Positions 27,091-36,288 of a stretch of 64,000 bases of DNA are shown here, piece by piece. The DNA comes from Beijerinckia indica subsp. indica ATCC 9039 (GTDB lineage: Bacteria; Pseudomonadota; Alphaproteobacteria; Rhizobiales; Beijerinckiaceae). Below the pieces are notes generated by a model. It was not told the origin of the DNA. It was given only the letters and a program-made list of their open reading frames with translations, and did not search any database. The position numbers and the translations under genes are program-made. How positions within the stretch are numbered: the first letter of the stretch is position 1; each line of letters opens with the position of its first letter. The stretch covers positions 1,121,501 through 1,185,500 of the forward strand of contig NC_010581.1 in NCBI RefSeq assembly GCF_000019845.1, given 5' to 3'.

Positions 27091-28050
27091 ATGAAACTGC
27101 TGCGCCTCGCGCCTGAAAATACCCGCTTTCCCTTCATGCGCCTGCGCCGGCTGAGCTATCCATTCTCGGCCCTGATGTCGATTCTGGCGGTCACGATCTT
27201 TCTCACCTGGGGCATGAATTTCGGCATCGATTTTTCGGGCGGCACTTTGCTTGAATTACGCGCCAAGGAAGGACCCGCCGATCTCGTCGAATTGCGCGAA
27301 TTGGGGGATCATCTCAATATCGGCGATATTGAAGTCCAGGGTTTTGGGACGCCTTCCGATGTGACCGTGCGTTTTGGCCTCCAGCCCGGCGGCGACGCGG
27401 CGCAGGAAGCAGCCGTCAATCGCGTGCGGCAAACCATCGGCGAGCGCTATGACATCCGCAGGATCGAGGTCGTTGGCCCGCGTGTTTCGGGTGAGCTCGT
27501 CCAGTCCGGCACGCTCGGCGTCGTTTTGTCGATCATCGCCGTGCTCGGCTATCTCTGGTTCCGTTTCGAATGGCAATTTGCCGTCGGCGCCATCATCGCC
27601 ACAATGCATGATCTCTTGCTGACAGTCGGCTTTTTCTCCGTCACGCAGCTCGAATTCAACACGACATCCATTGCCGCCATCCTGACCATTGTCGGCTATT
27701 CCTTGAACGAAACGGTTGTCGTGCTCGACCGTATTCGTGAAATGATGAAGAAATACCGGAAGATCCCGACCGATCAATTGATCGATCTTTCGGTGAATGC
27801 GGTGCTGCCGCGCACGATCATGACGGCGACGACCGTGTTCCTCGCGCTGCTCTCACTCGTGATTTTCGGTGGCCAGGTGATCCGGTCGTTTTCGCTCGCC
27901 ATGATCTGGGGCATTGTGGTCGCGACTTATTCCTCGGTCTTCATCTGCTCGCCGATGCTGATCTATCTCGGTCTCCGCAATGAGGGCGGCGAGACGGCCA
28001 AGGCCGATACGCAATCGCCTTCGGGGAAAGCGGCGAAGGCTTCTGTATGA
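27091..28050 (+). CDS. secF: Protein translocase subunit SecF
   Basis: A 319-residue partner of SecD with six membrane spans. Signatures include FGIDFSGGTLLELR, VGPRVSGELVQSG, and GYSLNETVVVLDRIRE. It lies 48 bases after secD. The Ala/Lys-rich tail is not conserved. Two further genes follow in the same direction after a palindrome at 28111-28156, and both are homologues of mitochondrial complex I assembly factors. Confidence 0.93.
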   Translation: MKLLRLAPENTRFPFMRLRRLSYPFSALMSILAVTIFLTWGMNFGIDFSGGTLLELRAKEGPADLVELRELGDHLNIGDIEVQGFGTPSDVTVRFGLQPGGDAAQEAAVNRVRQTIGERYDIRRIEVVGPRVSGELVQSGTLGVVLSIIAVLGYLWFRFEWQFAVGAIIATMHDLLLTVGFFSVTQLEFNTTSIAAILTIVGYSLNETVVVLDRIREMMKKYRKIPTDQLIDLSVNAVLPRTIMTATTVFLALLSLVIFGGQVIRSFSLAMIWGIVVATYSSVFICSPMLIYLGLRNEGGETAKADTQSPSGKAAKASV

Positions 28051-28110
28051 GACAACAGCCACGAGAATGGCTTTGTCAGACTTTCGAATGTTCGTCCTGC
28101 CCGTGACGAG

Positions 28111-28156
28111 GTGAAAATTCAAAACGGCACCAAGAGTTATTGATCACACTCTTGGG
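28111..28156. repeat. Palindromic element related to the 24.7 kb repeat
   Basis: The sequence GAAAATTCAA, then CCAAGAGT, TATTGATCAC and ACTCTTGG parallels 24726-24769: the same prefix, the same spacing and the same ATTGATCA centre, but a different stem sequence that still pairs. It lies between secF and the Mth938-domain gene, where it could also reduce read-through. Confidence 0.65.
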
Positions 28157-28170
28157 TGGAAGGTGTTGTC

Positions 28171-28545
28171 ATGGCGCAAGGATTTCTGCCGGGTCAACAT
28201 GCCATAGAGGGCTATGGCAATGGCGGTTTCCGTTTCGGCGGCATGTCGCATCGCGGCTCCATCCTCGCTCTGCCGTCTGGCATTTACTCCTGGGACCCTT
28301 TGCGGCCAGAAGACATCACTCTTGCTTCGCTCGAAACCGTTTTCGCGGAGCCGAAGGGGACCATTGATCATTTGCTGATCGGCACGGGGGTCGATCTCGT
28401 TCCTCTCCCGCCTGCGCTCGCGCAAAAGCTGCGCGAGGCGGGCATCAGGCCCGAACCCATGCCGACGGGCGCCGCGGCGCGGACCTATCCGATCCTGCTC
28501 GGAGAAAGGCGCCTCGTCGCGGCGGCGCTGCTGGCGGTGCCCTAA
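28171..28545 (+). CDS. Mth938-like (DUF498/NDUFAF3 family) protein
   Basis: A 124-residue protein of the Mth938 fold: GYGNGGFRFGGMSHRGSIL near residue 15, IYSWDP, LLIGTGVDLVPLP near 69, and ARTYPILLGERRLVAAALL at the end. Human NDUFAF3, an early assembly factor of respiratory complex I, is the mitochondrial member. The ATG follows GGAAGG. It lies downstream of secF and overlaps the next gene by one base. A role in membrane-protein or complex I biogenesis in bacteria is suggested by this context but not shown. Confidence 0.82.
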   Translation: MAQGFLPGQHAIEGYGNGGFRFGGMSHRGSILALPSGIYSWDPLRPEDITLASLETVFAEPKGTIDHLLIGTGVDLVPLPPALAQKLREAGIRPEPMPTGAAARTYPILLGERRLVAAALLAVP

Positions 28546-29432
28546 TGCATGCACGCACGGAAGATTACACATATTGTGAAGACATGGTCCGGCGCGATGA
28601 TCCCGATCGCTGGCTGGCCTCTCTGTTCATTGAACAGCCCTTCCGCAAACATGCCTATGCGCTTTATGCTTTCAATCTGGAAATTGCCCGCGCGCGCGAG
28701 GTCGTGACTGAGCCCATTTTGGGCGAAATCCGTTTTCAATGGTGGCGCGATATTCTGGAGCCGCCAGAAGGAGAAGACAACAAGATCGAGAGCGAGACCC
28801 AAGGTCATGTAATGGCCAATCCGGTGGCCGCCGCCGTGCTCGATACGATCGAGCGTTTCGCGCTACCGCGTGAAAGATTCATCGGCATGATCGAGGCGCG
28901 GACCTTCGATCTCTATGACGCGCCGATGCGCACTTTGGCCGAACTCGAATCCTATGGCCTTTCGACGGCTGGGAGCCTGTTCTATCTCGTGGCCTCTGTC
29001 CTCTCCGGCCCGGAAACACCCGGTCTTCTTGCCGCTGCCGAACCGGCCGGGCTCGCCTATGGACTGACAGGCCTCATGCGCGCTTTGCCGTGGCATAGCG
29101 CGCGCGGCCAGGATTATGTGCCCTGCGAAATGCTGAGCAGGCATAAAGCCGATCTCGAAGAAATCATCGGCGGCATAGCCTCGCCGGGCGTCTTTGCGAC
29201 GCTCGCCGAAATGCGCGGGCTCGCCCGCCAGCAGATTAGCTTGTTCGAACAAAGGATCGCGGCGGTTCCGCTCAAAGCACGCGCGGCCTTCCTGCCCGTG
29301 TGCTTTACCAGCCCCTATCTGAAACAAATGGATAAGCGCGGCTATGCGCCTTTCCGGGTGCCGATCATGCTACCGCAATGGCGCAAGCAATGGATTCTGT
29401 GGCGGGCCTCGAAACGGTTGCGGGGGGTGTGA
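28545..29432 (+). CDS. Squalene/phytoene synthase family protein, NDUFAF6-like
   Basis: A 295-residue protein of the trans-isoprenyl diphosphate synthase fold. It begins with YTYCEDMVRRDDPDRWLASL and AYALYAFNLEIARARE, and retains RFQWWRDIL, the pattern of the NDUFAF6 subgroup. The Asp-rich motifs of genuine squalene synthases (DXXXD twice) are not evident: the corresponding region reads FDLYDAPM. A catalytic role in terpenoid synthesis is therefore doubtful. Together with the preceding NDUFAF3-like gene, an assembly function is the better guess. The start overlaps the previous stop (TAATG). Confidence 0.78.
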   Translation: MHARTEDYTYCEDMVRRDDPDRWLASLFIEQPFRKHAYALYAFNLEIARAREVVTEPILGEIRFQWWRDILEPPEGEDNKIESETQGHVMANPVAAAVLDTIERFALPRERFIGMIEARTFDLYDAPMRTLAELESYGLSTAGSLFYLVASVLSGPETPGLLAAAEPAGLAYGLTGLMRALPWHSARGQDYVPCEMLSRHKADLEEIIGGIASPGVFATLAEMRGLARQQISLFEQRIAAVPLKARAAFLPVCFTSPYLKQMDKRGYAPFRVPIMLPQWRKQWILWRASKRLRGV

Positions 29433-29475
29433 CACAGGCGGACGGTAACCCGTTCAAAGGTGTATCGAAAATTTT

Positions 29476-29500
29476 AGAATGGCTCCAAGAGCCATTCTTT
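29476..29500 (+). terminator. Terminator at the end of the sec/NDUFAF operon
   Basis: AGAATGGCT / AGCCATTCT form a 9 bp stem around a five-base loop, followed by TT, 43 bases after the NDUFAF6-like gene and just before the AT-rich ATPase gene. Confidence 0.7.
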
Positions 29501-29528
29501 ATGACACTTGGTATAAGAGAAAGATTGC

Positions 29529-30842
29529 ATGTCATTTCAATTTTTAGACCCAGAAGTTGGTTTTACATCTCAGGTAATCACCGATCCGCACCGATTCGTT
29601 GGGAGAGCTGATTTAATTAAGGAAAGCATCGACGCTCTAAACTCATCTCTTGGTTTGATCGCAATTTATGGTAAACGTGGTGTCGGTAAATCATCTTTAA
29701 CAAGACAGATTCAAGCCCTTGCAAATGGCAATTACGAATTGGTTCGAAAGGCAGGCTTAAGCCATTTATTACCACAAAAGCTGCGTAAATATTACACTGT
29801 GTATTATACATGTGACTCAATAATATCTGGAGCACAGGATCTCGTATCACGATTGTGTAATGATACCGACGAAGAGGATGGACTTTTACGTTTGGTGCCA
29901 GATCAAGGGAAACAATTAGCTGAATTTTCCAGGAGTGCTGAAAGCTCTTTAGGCTTAGATATCAAGGTTGCAAAGTGGGGAGCCAAAGGGCAAGAAGCAT
30001 CCAAGTACGCTAATGCCGTTCCAGGCGATGTTATACAAACTTTCAGAAATTTTACTTCTGCTGTTGTTGAGTATAATAATCGGATCTTCAGTAAACGTGA
30101 TTCGGTGCTTATACTATTAGATGAGTTCGATGTTATTAAAGACAAGCAAGGGCTTGGTTCTCTTATAAAATCTCTATCTAGTGATAAAGTAAAGTTTGGT
30201 ATTTGCGGTATTGGTCAAGACTTGAGCAGCTTGATTGCAGATCATGCCTCGGTTGGGCGGCTAATCGAACAAGGCTCTATCTTCGTGAAACCGATGCCAG
30301 AGAGCGAGACAAGGGAAATATTCAAAGTCGCGGAGCACCTTTACAAGGGAAAGGTAAAGTTCGAAGAAAGTGTTGTAAAAAAGATTGCGTTGCTTTCTGA
30401 AGGATACCCTTATTTCGCACAGCTCTTGGGGAAGGCATGTGTTAGCAATGCGAATGCTAGAGGTACAAATCTTGTTGATAATGAAATATTAAACCTCGTC
30501 ATTGAAAATATAAAATCCGGTCGTGCCTTTCCTAATCTTGAAACGGCATATCAACGGGCTATTGGTCAATCTGAAGAACGCGCTTTGCTCCTAACGTTAC
30601 TTGCAGAGCAGGCGGATGAATGCGCAGAATACGATGCGTCGTTGGGACGAGTTTTTTTATCACGGAGTCGGTCATCCGCGCAGGAACTTGGTGTTGACTA
30701 TATGGATCAACTTCTTCCGCGCTTGATTGATGATCGCTACGGGCCTGTTCTCGTAAAAGTTCCAGAAACGCGTGGGTCCTATGAATTTACTGACCCCGTA
30801 TTTCGCGCGTATGTCAAACTAAGACACATCGGACGTATCTGA
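29529..30842 (+). CDS. Orphan AAA/STAND-like ATPase, probably acquired
   Basis: A 437-residue P-loop ATPase. The N-terminal FVGRADLI box and Walker A GKRGVGKSSLTRQ (near residues 49-61) are followed by Walker B LILLDEFDVI near 197, a sensor-like GICGIGQD, and a C-terminal winged-helix-like segment ending in YEFTDPVFRAYVKLRH. This layout is shared by Orc1/Cdc6-related and STAND-type ATPases. Codon use is conspicuously AT-rich (many TTA, ATA, AAT and AGA codons) unlike every neighbour, pointing to horizontal transfer. No partner gene is adjacent. Phage defence or stress signalling is possible, but no effector domain is visible and I assign no function. Confidence 0.75.
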   Translation: MSFQFLDPEVGFTSQVITDPHRFVGRADLIKESIDALNSSLGLIAIYGKRGVGKSSLTRQIQALANGNYELVRKAGLSHLLPQKLRKYYTVYYTCDSIISGAQDLVSRLCNDTDEEDGLLRLVPDQGKQLAEFSRSAESSLGLDIKVAKWGAKGQEASKYANAVPGDVIQTFRNFTSAVVEYNNRIFSKRDSVLILLDEFDVIKDKQGLGSLIKSLSSDKVKFGICGIGQDLSSLIADHASVGRLIEQGSIFVKPMPESETREIFKVAEHLYKGKVKFEESVVKKIALLSEGYPYFAQLLGKACVSNANARGTNLVDNEILNLVIENIKSGRAFPNLETAYQRAIGQSEERALLLTLLAEQADECAEYDASLGRVFLSRSRSSAQELGVDYMDQLLPRLIDDRYGPVLVKVPETRGSYEFTDPVFRAYVKLRHIGRI

Positions 30843-31424
30843 TACTCGTCGCTTAAAAGTTCTTCTCTTTTACTCCGCGTCAAGTTTGTCATCGGAAAAT
30901 GAGTAACTTGAGAAGTGAAGGGGATTGACGATTTCCTTGACGGGGCAATCCCATCCCAGGCGATGGCATCCATTTGGGCACGGTAGGCCCTCATGCCGCG
31001 TGTGGGCACAATCGAAAAGCTGAGTTTGGCGCGTCGACCGTGTCAGGTCGACGCCTTTCTGCCTGCCACCATGTAGTGTGACGCCCTCCCTTTGATTTTT
31101 TAGCCGCGAGTCACGGCATCTCTATTCGACAGAATAGTTTAGTTGCGGGTCATGTTTGTCAATCAGCCCGCAGAGGGCTTTCATGGCAGGCTGGCGTCTG
31201 AAAGCCTTTGCCCGCCGCCGATTTCATTGCTAGTAAGGAGCTTCTTGCCGCGACGAAGGTCTTATTCGCGCGCATGGATGGAGCCAATCATGCTGAACCA
31301 AGGCCGAATTAGAGGCCCGGTTCGCACCTGAGGATGGGGCTTTGCTCCCCGCTCGGGTCCGGCCGGGAGAAGAAAACCAATCCCCGCACATTTTGCGCGC
31401 CACGCCCGAGCAGGCCCTTTCCCC
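30843..31424. other. Long intergenic stretch before ileS
   Basis: No convincing gene in 582 bases. A hairpin GCGTCGAC-N8-GTCGACGC lies at 31031-31054 and is followed by CTTTCT, a weak terminator. Closer to ileS, GGGGCTTTGCTCCCC forms a small hairpin at about 31335-31350. A minus-strand frame of 76 codons at 30779-31009 overlaps the end of the ATPase gene and matches nothing I know. The ileS promoter must lie in the right half. Confidence 0.4.
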
Positions 31425-34400
31425 ATGACTGATGATACGCCGAAACCCGCAGCGAAAGAGTCTAGCGGTCCCGATTATTCCAAAACGCTTTTCCTGCCGC
31501 AGACGGAATTTCCGATGCGCGCGGGTCTCCCCAAGAAAGAGCCCGAGCTGCTCGCCCGCTGGGAATCGATCGGCCTGCAAAAGCTTCTGCGCGAGGCAGG
31601 CAGGGACCGTCCGAAATTCGTGCTGCATGACGGGCCGCCCTATGCCAATGGCAATATCCATATCGGCCATTCGCTGAACAAGATCCTGAAGGATCTCGTG
31701 ACCCGCTCGCAGCAGATGAGCGGGCACGATTCCAATTATGTGCCCGGCTGGGATTGCCACGGTCTGCCAATCGAATGGAAGATCGAGGAGCAATATCGCG
31801 CCAAGGGCAAGAATAAGGATGATGTGCCGATCATCGAATTCCGCCAGGAATGCCGTGCCTTTGCGCAAAGCTGGGTCGATGTCCAGCGCGAGGAATTCAA
31901 ACGGTTGGGCGTCGGCGGCGATTGGGGCCATCCCTATCTCACCATGACCTTTCCGGCCGAGGCGCGGATCGCCGAGGAATTGATGAAATTCGCCGGCAAT
32001 GGCCTTCTTTATCGCGGCTCGAAGCCGGTGATGTGGAGCGTGGTTGAAAAAACCGCTCTCGCCGAGGCTGAGGTCGAATATGAAGACCATACCAGCGATA
32101 CGATCTTTGTCGCTTTTCCCATTGCTTCCCTGCGTTGCGAGGGCGCCACGGGCAATGCGCTGGAAACGGAATTGCTGAAAGCCTCGATCGTCATCTGGAC
32201 GACGACGCCTTGGACCATTCCGGCCAATCGCGCCATCTCTTATTCACACAAGATCGCTTATGCGCTTTATCGCGTGACCGGTGCGCCCGAGGGCAATTGG
32301 GTGCAAAAGGGCGCGACTTTCGTGCTGGCCGAGGCGCTCGCCGAGAATTTCTTCAAATCGGCCAAGGTCGAAGCCTTCGAGCGCGTCGCCGAGGTGCCGG
32401 CCGAGGTGCTGGCCGGGATCACCTGCGCGCATCCGCTCGGCGCCACCATTCCCGGCTATGAATTCGCCGTGCCGCTGTTCGATGGCGATCATGTAACGGC
32501 CGAAACGGGTACTGGCTTCGTCCATACGGCGCCGAGCCATGGCCGTGAAGACTTTGACATCTGGATGGCGAACCAGCGCGTTTTGCGCGAGCGCGGCATC
32601 GACACGCATATTCCCTATACGGTCGATCCGGATGGCTTCCTCACCAAGGAAGCGCCTGGGGTCACGGGAACGCGTGTCATCGACGACAAGGGCAATAAGG
32701 GCGATGCCAATGACGCCGTGATGAAGGCGCTCATCGAGGCGCATGCCCTGATGGCGCGCGGGCGGATGAAGCACCAATATCCGCATAGCTGGCGCTCGAA
32801 AAAGCCTTTGATCTTCCGCAATACGCCGCAATGGTTCATCGCGCTCGACAAGCCGGTCGAAGGGTTCAACGGGACCTTGCGGGAGATCGCGCTCTCCGAG
32901 ATCACCAAAACGCGCTGGTATCCTGCGGCGGGTGAAAATCGCATTACCGGCATGATCGCCAACCGGCCCGATTGGGTCGTCTCGCGCCAGCGTGCCTGGG
33001 GCGTGCCGATCACCATTTTCGTCGAGAAGGAGAGCCAGAAAATCCTGATCGATCCGAAAGTGAATGCGCGGATCGTCGAAGCTTTCGCGGCGGAAGGGGC
33101 CGATGCCTGGTTCGCGGACGGGGCGGCCGAGCGGTTCCTTGCGCCTGACTATGATCCGGCTCTGTTCGAGAAGATCAATGATGTGCTCGATGTCTGGTTC
33201 GATTCAGGCTCGACGCATGCGTTCACGCTCGATGATGCGAGGGAATTTCCGGGGCTCGCCGGAATCAAGAGGCTGCGCGAGGGTGGGCGCGACGAGATCA
33301 TGTATCTCGAAGGCTCCGACCAGCATCGCGGCTGGTTCCATTCCTCCCTGCTCGAATCCTGCGGCACGCGCGGCATGGCGCCCTATGATGCCGTGCTGAC
33401 ACATGGCTTCGTGCTCGATGAGCAGGGGCGCAAAATGTCGAAATCGCTCGGCAATGTCACCGCGCCGCAATCGGTCATCAAGGATGCCGGCGCTGATATT
33501 TTGCGGCTCTGGGTGGCGGCCTCCGATTATTCGGATGATCTGCGCATCGGCAAACAGATCCTTTCGACCTTCACCGAAACCTACAAGAAATTGCGCAATA
33601 CGATCCGCTGGATGCTGGGATCGCTTGCGCATTATGATGCGAAACAGACGCCTGCCTATGAAGAATGGGACGAACTCGAACGGCTGATGCTGCACAGGCT
33701 CGCCGAACTCGATGGCGAAATCCGCGATGCCTACCGGCGCTTCGATTACAAACGCGTCGTGGCGCGCCTGTCCGCCTTTCTCAACACGGATCTTTCCGCG
33801 TTTTATTTCGATATCCGTAAGGATACGCTTTACTGCGATCCGCTTTCGAGCCGTAAACGCCACGCGGCTTTGGCGGCGATCGAGCAGATTTTCCGCTGCG
33901 TGACACTTTGGCTTGCGCCGATCCTCGTCTTCACCATGGAAGAAGCCTGGCTCTCGCGCTATCCTGAGGCTGTTTCGGTTCATCTCGAACAATTTCCCGA
34001 TGTGCCCGCGCATTGGCGCGATGATGCCTTGGCGGCGAAATGGGCGATCATCCGCAAGATCCGTTCGGTGGTCACCGGCGCATTGGAAATCGAGCGTGCG
34101 CAGAAACGGATTGGTTCTTCGCTCGAGGCGGCGCCGCGGGTCTTCATCGCCGCGGAGGATATGCGCGCTTTGCTCGCGGGGGTGGATTTCGCCGAAATTT
34201 GTATCACCTCGGATATTACGATCGAGGCGGGGGAAGGACCCGAGGAGGCTTTCCGCTTGGCCGACGTGCCGGGCGTGGCAGTTGTCAGCGCTGCGGCAGC
34301 GGGCCGCAAATGCGCGAGGTCCTGGAAGGTGTCTCCACATATTGGCGCCGATCCGGACTATCCCGATGTGAGCCCGCGCGATGCCCAGGCCTTGCGGGAA

Positions 34401-34430
34401 TTGAAGGCGGCCGGCCTGTGGACGGCGTGA
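31425..34430 (+). CDS. ileS: Isoleucyl-tRNA synthetase
   Basis: A 1001-residue class I synthetase. HIGH is present at residues 79-82 ([11 protein letters not shown]), and KMSKSLGN near residue 669. The editing (CP1) domain has the [12 protein letters not shown] block and [12 protein letters not shown]. The IleS hallmark [15 protein letters not shown] is intact. It charges tRNA-Ile with isoleucine and edits valine. Length is slightly above the usual 930-1000. No zinc-type C-terminal cysteine cluster is visible, as in many alphaproteobacteria. It is followed by lspA, a common pairing. Confidence 0.96.
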   Translation: MTDDTPKPAAKESSGPDYSKTLFLPQTEFPMRAGLPKKEPELLARWESIGLQKLLREAGRDRPKFVLHDGPPYANGNIHIGHSLNKILKDLVTRSQQMSGHDSNYVPGWDCHGLPIEWKIEEQYRAKGKNKDDVPIIEFRQECRAFAQSWVDVQREEFKRLGVGGDWGHPYLTMTFPAEARIAEELMKFAGNGLLYRGSKPVMWSVVEKTALAEAEVEYEDHTSDTIFVAFPIASLRCEGATGNALETELLKASIVIWTTTPWTIPANRAISYSHKIAYALYRVTGAPEGNWVQKGATFVLAEALAENFFKSAKVEAFERVAEVPAEVLAGITCAHPLGATIPGYEFAVPLFDGDHVTAETGTGFVHTAPSHGREDFDIWMANQRVLRERGIDTHIPYTVDPDGFLTKEAPGVTGTRVIDDKGNKGDANDAVMKALIEAHALMARGRMKHQYPHSWRSKKPLIFRNTPQWFIALDKPVEGFNGTLREIALSEITKTRWYPAAGENRITGMIANRPDWVVSRQRAWGVPITIFVEKESQKILIDPKVNARIVEAFAAEGADAWFADGAAERFLAPDYDPALFEKINDVLDVWFDSGSTHAFTLDDAREFPGLAGIKRLREGGRDEIMYLEGSDQHRGWFHSSLLESCGTRGMAPYDAVLTHGFVLDEQGRKMSKSLGNVTAPQSVIKDAGADILRLWVAASDYSDDLRIGKQILSTFTETYKKLRNTIRWMLGSLAHYDAKQTPAYEEWDELERLMLHRLAELDGEIRDAYRRFDYKRVVARLSAFLNTDLSAFYFDIRKDTLYCDPLSSRKRHAALAAIEQIFRCVTLWLAPILVFTMEEAWLSRYPEAVSVHLEQFPDVPAHWRDDALAAKWAIIRKIRSVVTGALEIERAQKRIGSSLEAAPRVFIAAEDMRALLAGVDFAEICITSDITIEAGEGPEEAFRLADVPGVAVVSAAAAGRKCARSWKVSPHIGADPDYPDVSPRDAQALRELKAAGLWTA

Positions 34431-34458
34431 GAATGGCCCGCCTTTGCGGAATGGCTTC

Positions 34459-34962
34459 GTGAGCCCGCGCGTGCTCGGCGGGCTCGCCGCTTTCCTATGC
34501 CTCGTGCTCGATCAGGCGAACAAGCTCTGGTTGATTCATGTGTTCGATATCGAGGCGCGCCGGCCCGTGCGGCTCGCGCCCTTTTTTGATATTATCTACG
34601 AGCGCAATCCGGGCATTTCCTATTCCCTGTTCCGCGCGCAGAGTGCCATGGGGCGCTGGATTCTCGTCGCTCTGACGCTTTTTGCTATTCTCCTGCTCTC
34701 GATTTGGCTTTGGCGTGCCACCAACCGGCTTGTGGCTCTGGCGCTCGGCTGCATTATCGGTGGCGCGCTCGGCAATGCCATCGATCGGATCGCGGCCGGC
34801 GCAGTCGCCGATTTCTATTATTTTCACATCGGCTCCTTCTCCTGGTATGTCTTCAACCTGGCCGATGCCGCGATCGTCGCCGGGGTGGCGCTTTTGATCC
34901 TTGATGCGTTCACGAGTGAAGAGGCGGGGGTGCCAGCGCCCGACAGTGAGGGACATTCTTGA
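34459..34962 (+). CDS. lspA: Lipoprotein signal peptidase (signal peptidase II)
   Basis: A 167-residue inner-membrane aspartyl protease with four predicted spans. Conserved blocks are DQANKLW, NPGISYSLF, the LGNAIDRIAAGAVADFYYF region with the first catalytic Asp, and VFNLADAAIV with the second. It removes signal peptides from diacylglyceryl-modified prolipoproteins, for example the Wza-type lipoprotein in this window. Starts are unusual: either GTG 34459 or TTG 34444; an ATG at 34451 is out of frame. I choose GTG 34459. Confidence 0.92.
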   Translation: MSPRVLGGLAAFLCLVLDQANKLWLIHVFDIEARRPVRLAPFFDIIYERNPGISYSLFRAQSAMGRWILVALTLFAILLLSIWLWRATNRLVALALGCIIGGALGNAIDRIAAGAVADFYYFHIGSFSWYVFNLADAAIVAGVALLILDAFTSEEAGVPAPDSEGHS

Positions 34963-35036
34963 GCGAGCTAAACCCTTGCAAGTTTTCCTTAGTTTATGTT
35001 TTGATAAAGAGGATAAGCGGTCGCCAGACGCGACCC

Positions 35037-35112
35037 AGAGCATCAAACCTGAAAGTGGTCTCATTTTTGGGTAAATTTGATGCTTTGATAAAGAATTATA
35101 GCATTATTCACA
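35037..35112. repeat. Dispersed intergenic repeat, copy A
   Basis: AGCATCAAA (35039-35047) and TTTGATGCT (35076-35084) form the arms, with AGTGGTCTCATTTTTGG between and a tail containing TAAAGAATTATAGCATT. Sequences at 49681-49738 and 60258-60316 follow the same pattern. It occupies the 315-base gap 34963-35277, which otherwise shows only the promoter region of the next gene. Confidence 0.6.
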
Positions 35113-35277
35113 CACCTGCTTCTGAAGTTAAGGCGTGAAGCTCCCATGTAAAATATCTTCATGCCATAATATCATGGCGCGGATGTCAGGTTTAAAAAGG
35201 CAGGTCTATCTTCTGTTTGCCTTGATTTGGCCCGGTTCCGCCCTTTCTTATCGAGTGCCCAGCGAGAAGGAGAGATC

Positions 35278-36003
35278 ATGAATTCCGCCAAAGCCTCCGC
35301 TTGCCGCAGAACGGTTTCGCCGGCCAGGGGTTTCATTACCGCTTCTGCTTTATGCCTTGGCCTCGTGCTCGGTCTCGGTGCGGTCGCGCCTGCCGCCGCC
35401 TATGAAGATACGAACCCGCTGAATTCCTTGCTCGGCTTTGTCGGCATGCAATTCGACAAGGAAGAGCAGGAGGCAATCGACTATCGGGCACGGGCGCCGC
35501 TCGTCGTACCGCCGCATATGGATCAATTGCCAGCACCTGTGGCGCGCAAGGAACAAGATGCCGCTTGGCCTAAGGATCCTGACGTTTTGGCGCGCAAACG
35601 GGCCGCGGCGGATTCCCATCGTCCAGCGCCGCAGGTCAATCTGAATACGCGCGCCGAGCTTTCGCCGCAGGAACTGGCGCGCGGCAAGACCGATAAGACG
35701 GAGGAGCCGGGCGGCAAACCCGATGATGGGTGCCAGGCGACGGCGGGCACGGCGATGTGCGTCTATGCGCCGTGGAATCTCTTGAAAAAAGTTATGCACA
35801 AGGATGACGAGGAAGTCGTCAATGTGGGTGACGAGCCTTCGCGGAAATATCTGACCGAGCCACCGGCTGGCTATCGTGCCGCGACCAAGACGACCCATTT
35901 CGAATCCGACAAGAACGCCAAGGCAACGGTGGATGCGGGCGATGCCGCCGCCTATACGCGCAGCCAGGGCCACAAAAGCGCGGCCGACGCCTTTGACCGG
36001 TAA
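35278..36003 (+). CDS. Secreted hypothetical protein of Hyphomicrobiales type
   Basis: A 241-residue protein with a signal peptide: basic start, hydrophobic core FITASALCLGLVLGLGAVA, cleavage likely after AAA near residue 40. The mature part begins YEDTNPLNSLLGFVGMQF and is hydrophilic with many charged and Pro residues; one cysteine pair (DGCQATAGTAMCVY) could form a disulfide. No catalytic motif is recognisable. The ATG follows AAGGAGAG. It precedes the M16 peptidase pair in the same direction, with a 285-base gap (36004-36288) that holds no clear gene. Function unknown. Confidence 0.7.
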   Translation: MNSAKASACRRTVSPARGFITASALCLGLVLGLGAVAPAAAYEDTNPLNSLLGFVGMQFDKEEQEAIDYRARAPLVVPPHMDQLPAPVARKEQDAAWPKDPDVLARKRAAADSHRPAPQVNLNTRAELSPQELARGKTDKTEEPGGKPDDGCQATAGTAMCVYAPWNLLKKVMHKDDEEVVNVGDEPSRKYLTEPPAGYRAATKTTHFESDKNAKATVDAGDAAAYTRSQGHKSAADAFDR

Positions 36004-36288
36004 GCGCGGCGAGGGCTCCAGCGTGCCGCAAGCCTGACGCCCGAAAAGACTTGGCGTGAATTCTGCTTGTTTCAAAGGTCCAAATGTTCTGATTTTTTCG
36101 CTTTTGGAAACCGCGTTATTCTTTGGAAAAGAGTGGAATTCATGCCGAAAGCAGAAGAAAGACCCTTGTGATCCGGGCCTTGCGATACAAGGTTGCAATG
36201 AATGGTCCCGCGAAGGATGCGCGGGAAGATGCATAACAGGCAGGTAACAGCCTCGTGCCACAAGCGTGGCGTAGGCGCCTGCGAGTGA

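Noticed and set aside
28545..29432. Hopanoid or carotenoid biosynthesis gene
   Set aside because: Although of the squalene/phytoene synthase fold, the catalytic Asp-rich motifs are not seen and no other terpenoid gene is adjacent; the NDUFAF6-like pattern fits better.
30779..31009. 76-codon minus-strand frame after the orphan ATPase
   Set aside because: Overlaps the end of the ATPase gene, has no ribosome site and no known similarity; kept only as part of the intergenic description.
31100..31424. T-box or other amino-acid riboswitch ahead of ileS
   Set aside because: Only small hairpins are present; no T-box sequence, specifier loop or antiterminator could be traced, and T-boxes are not expected in this group.
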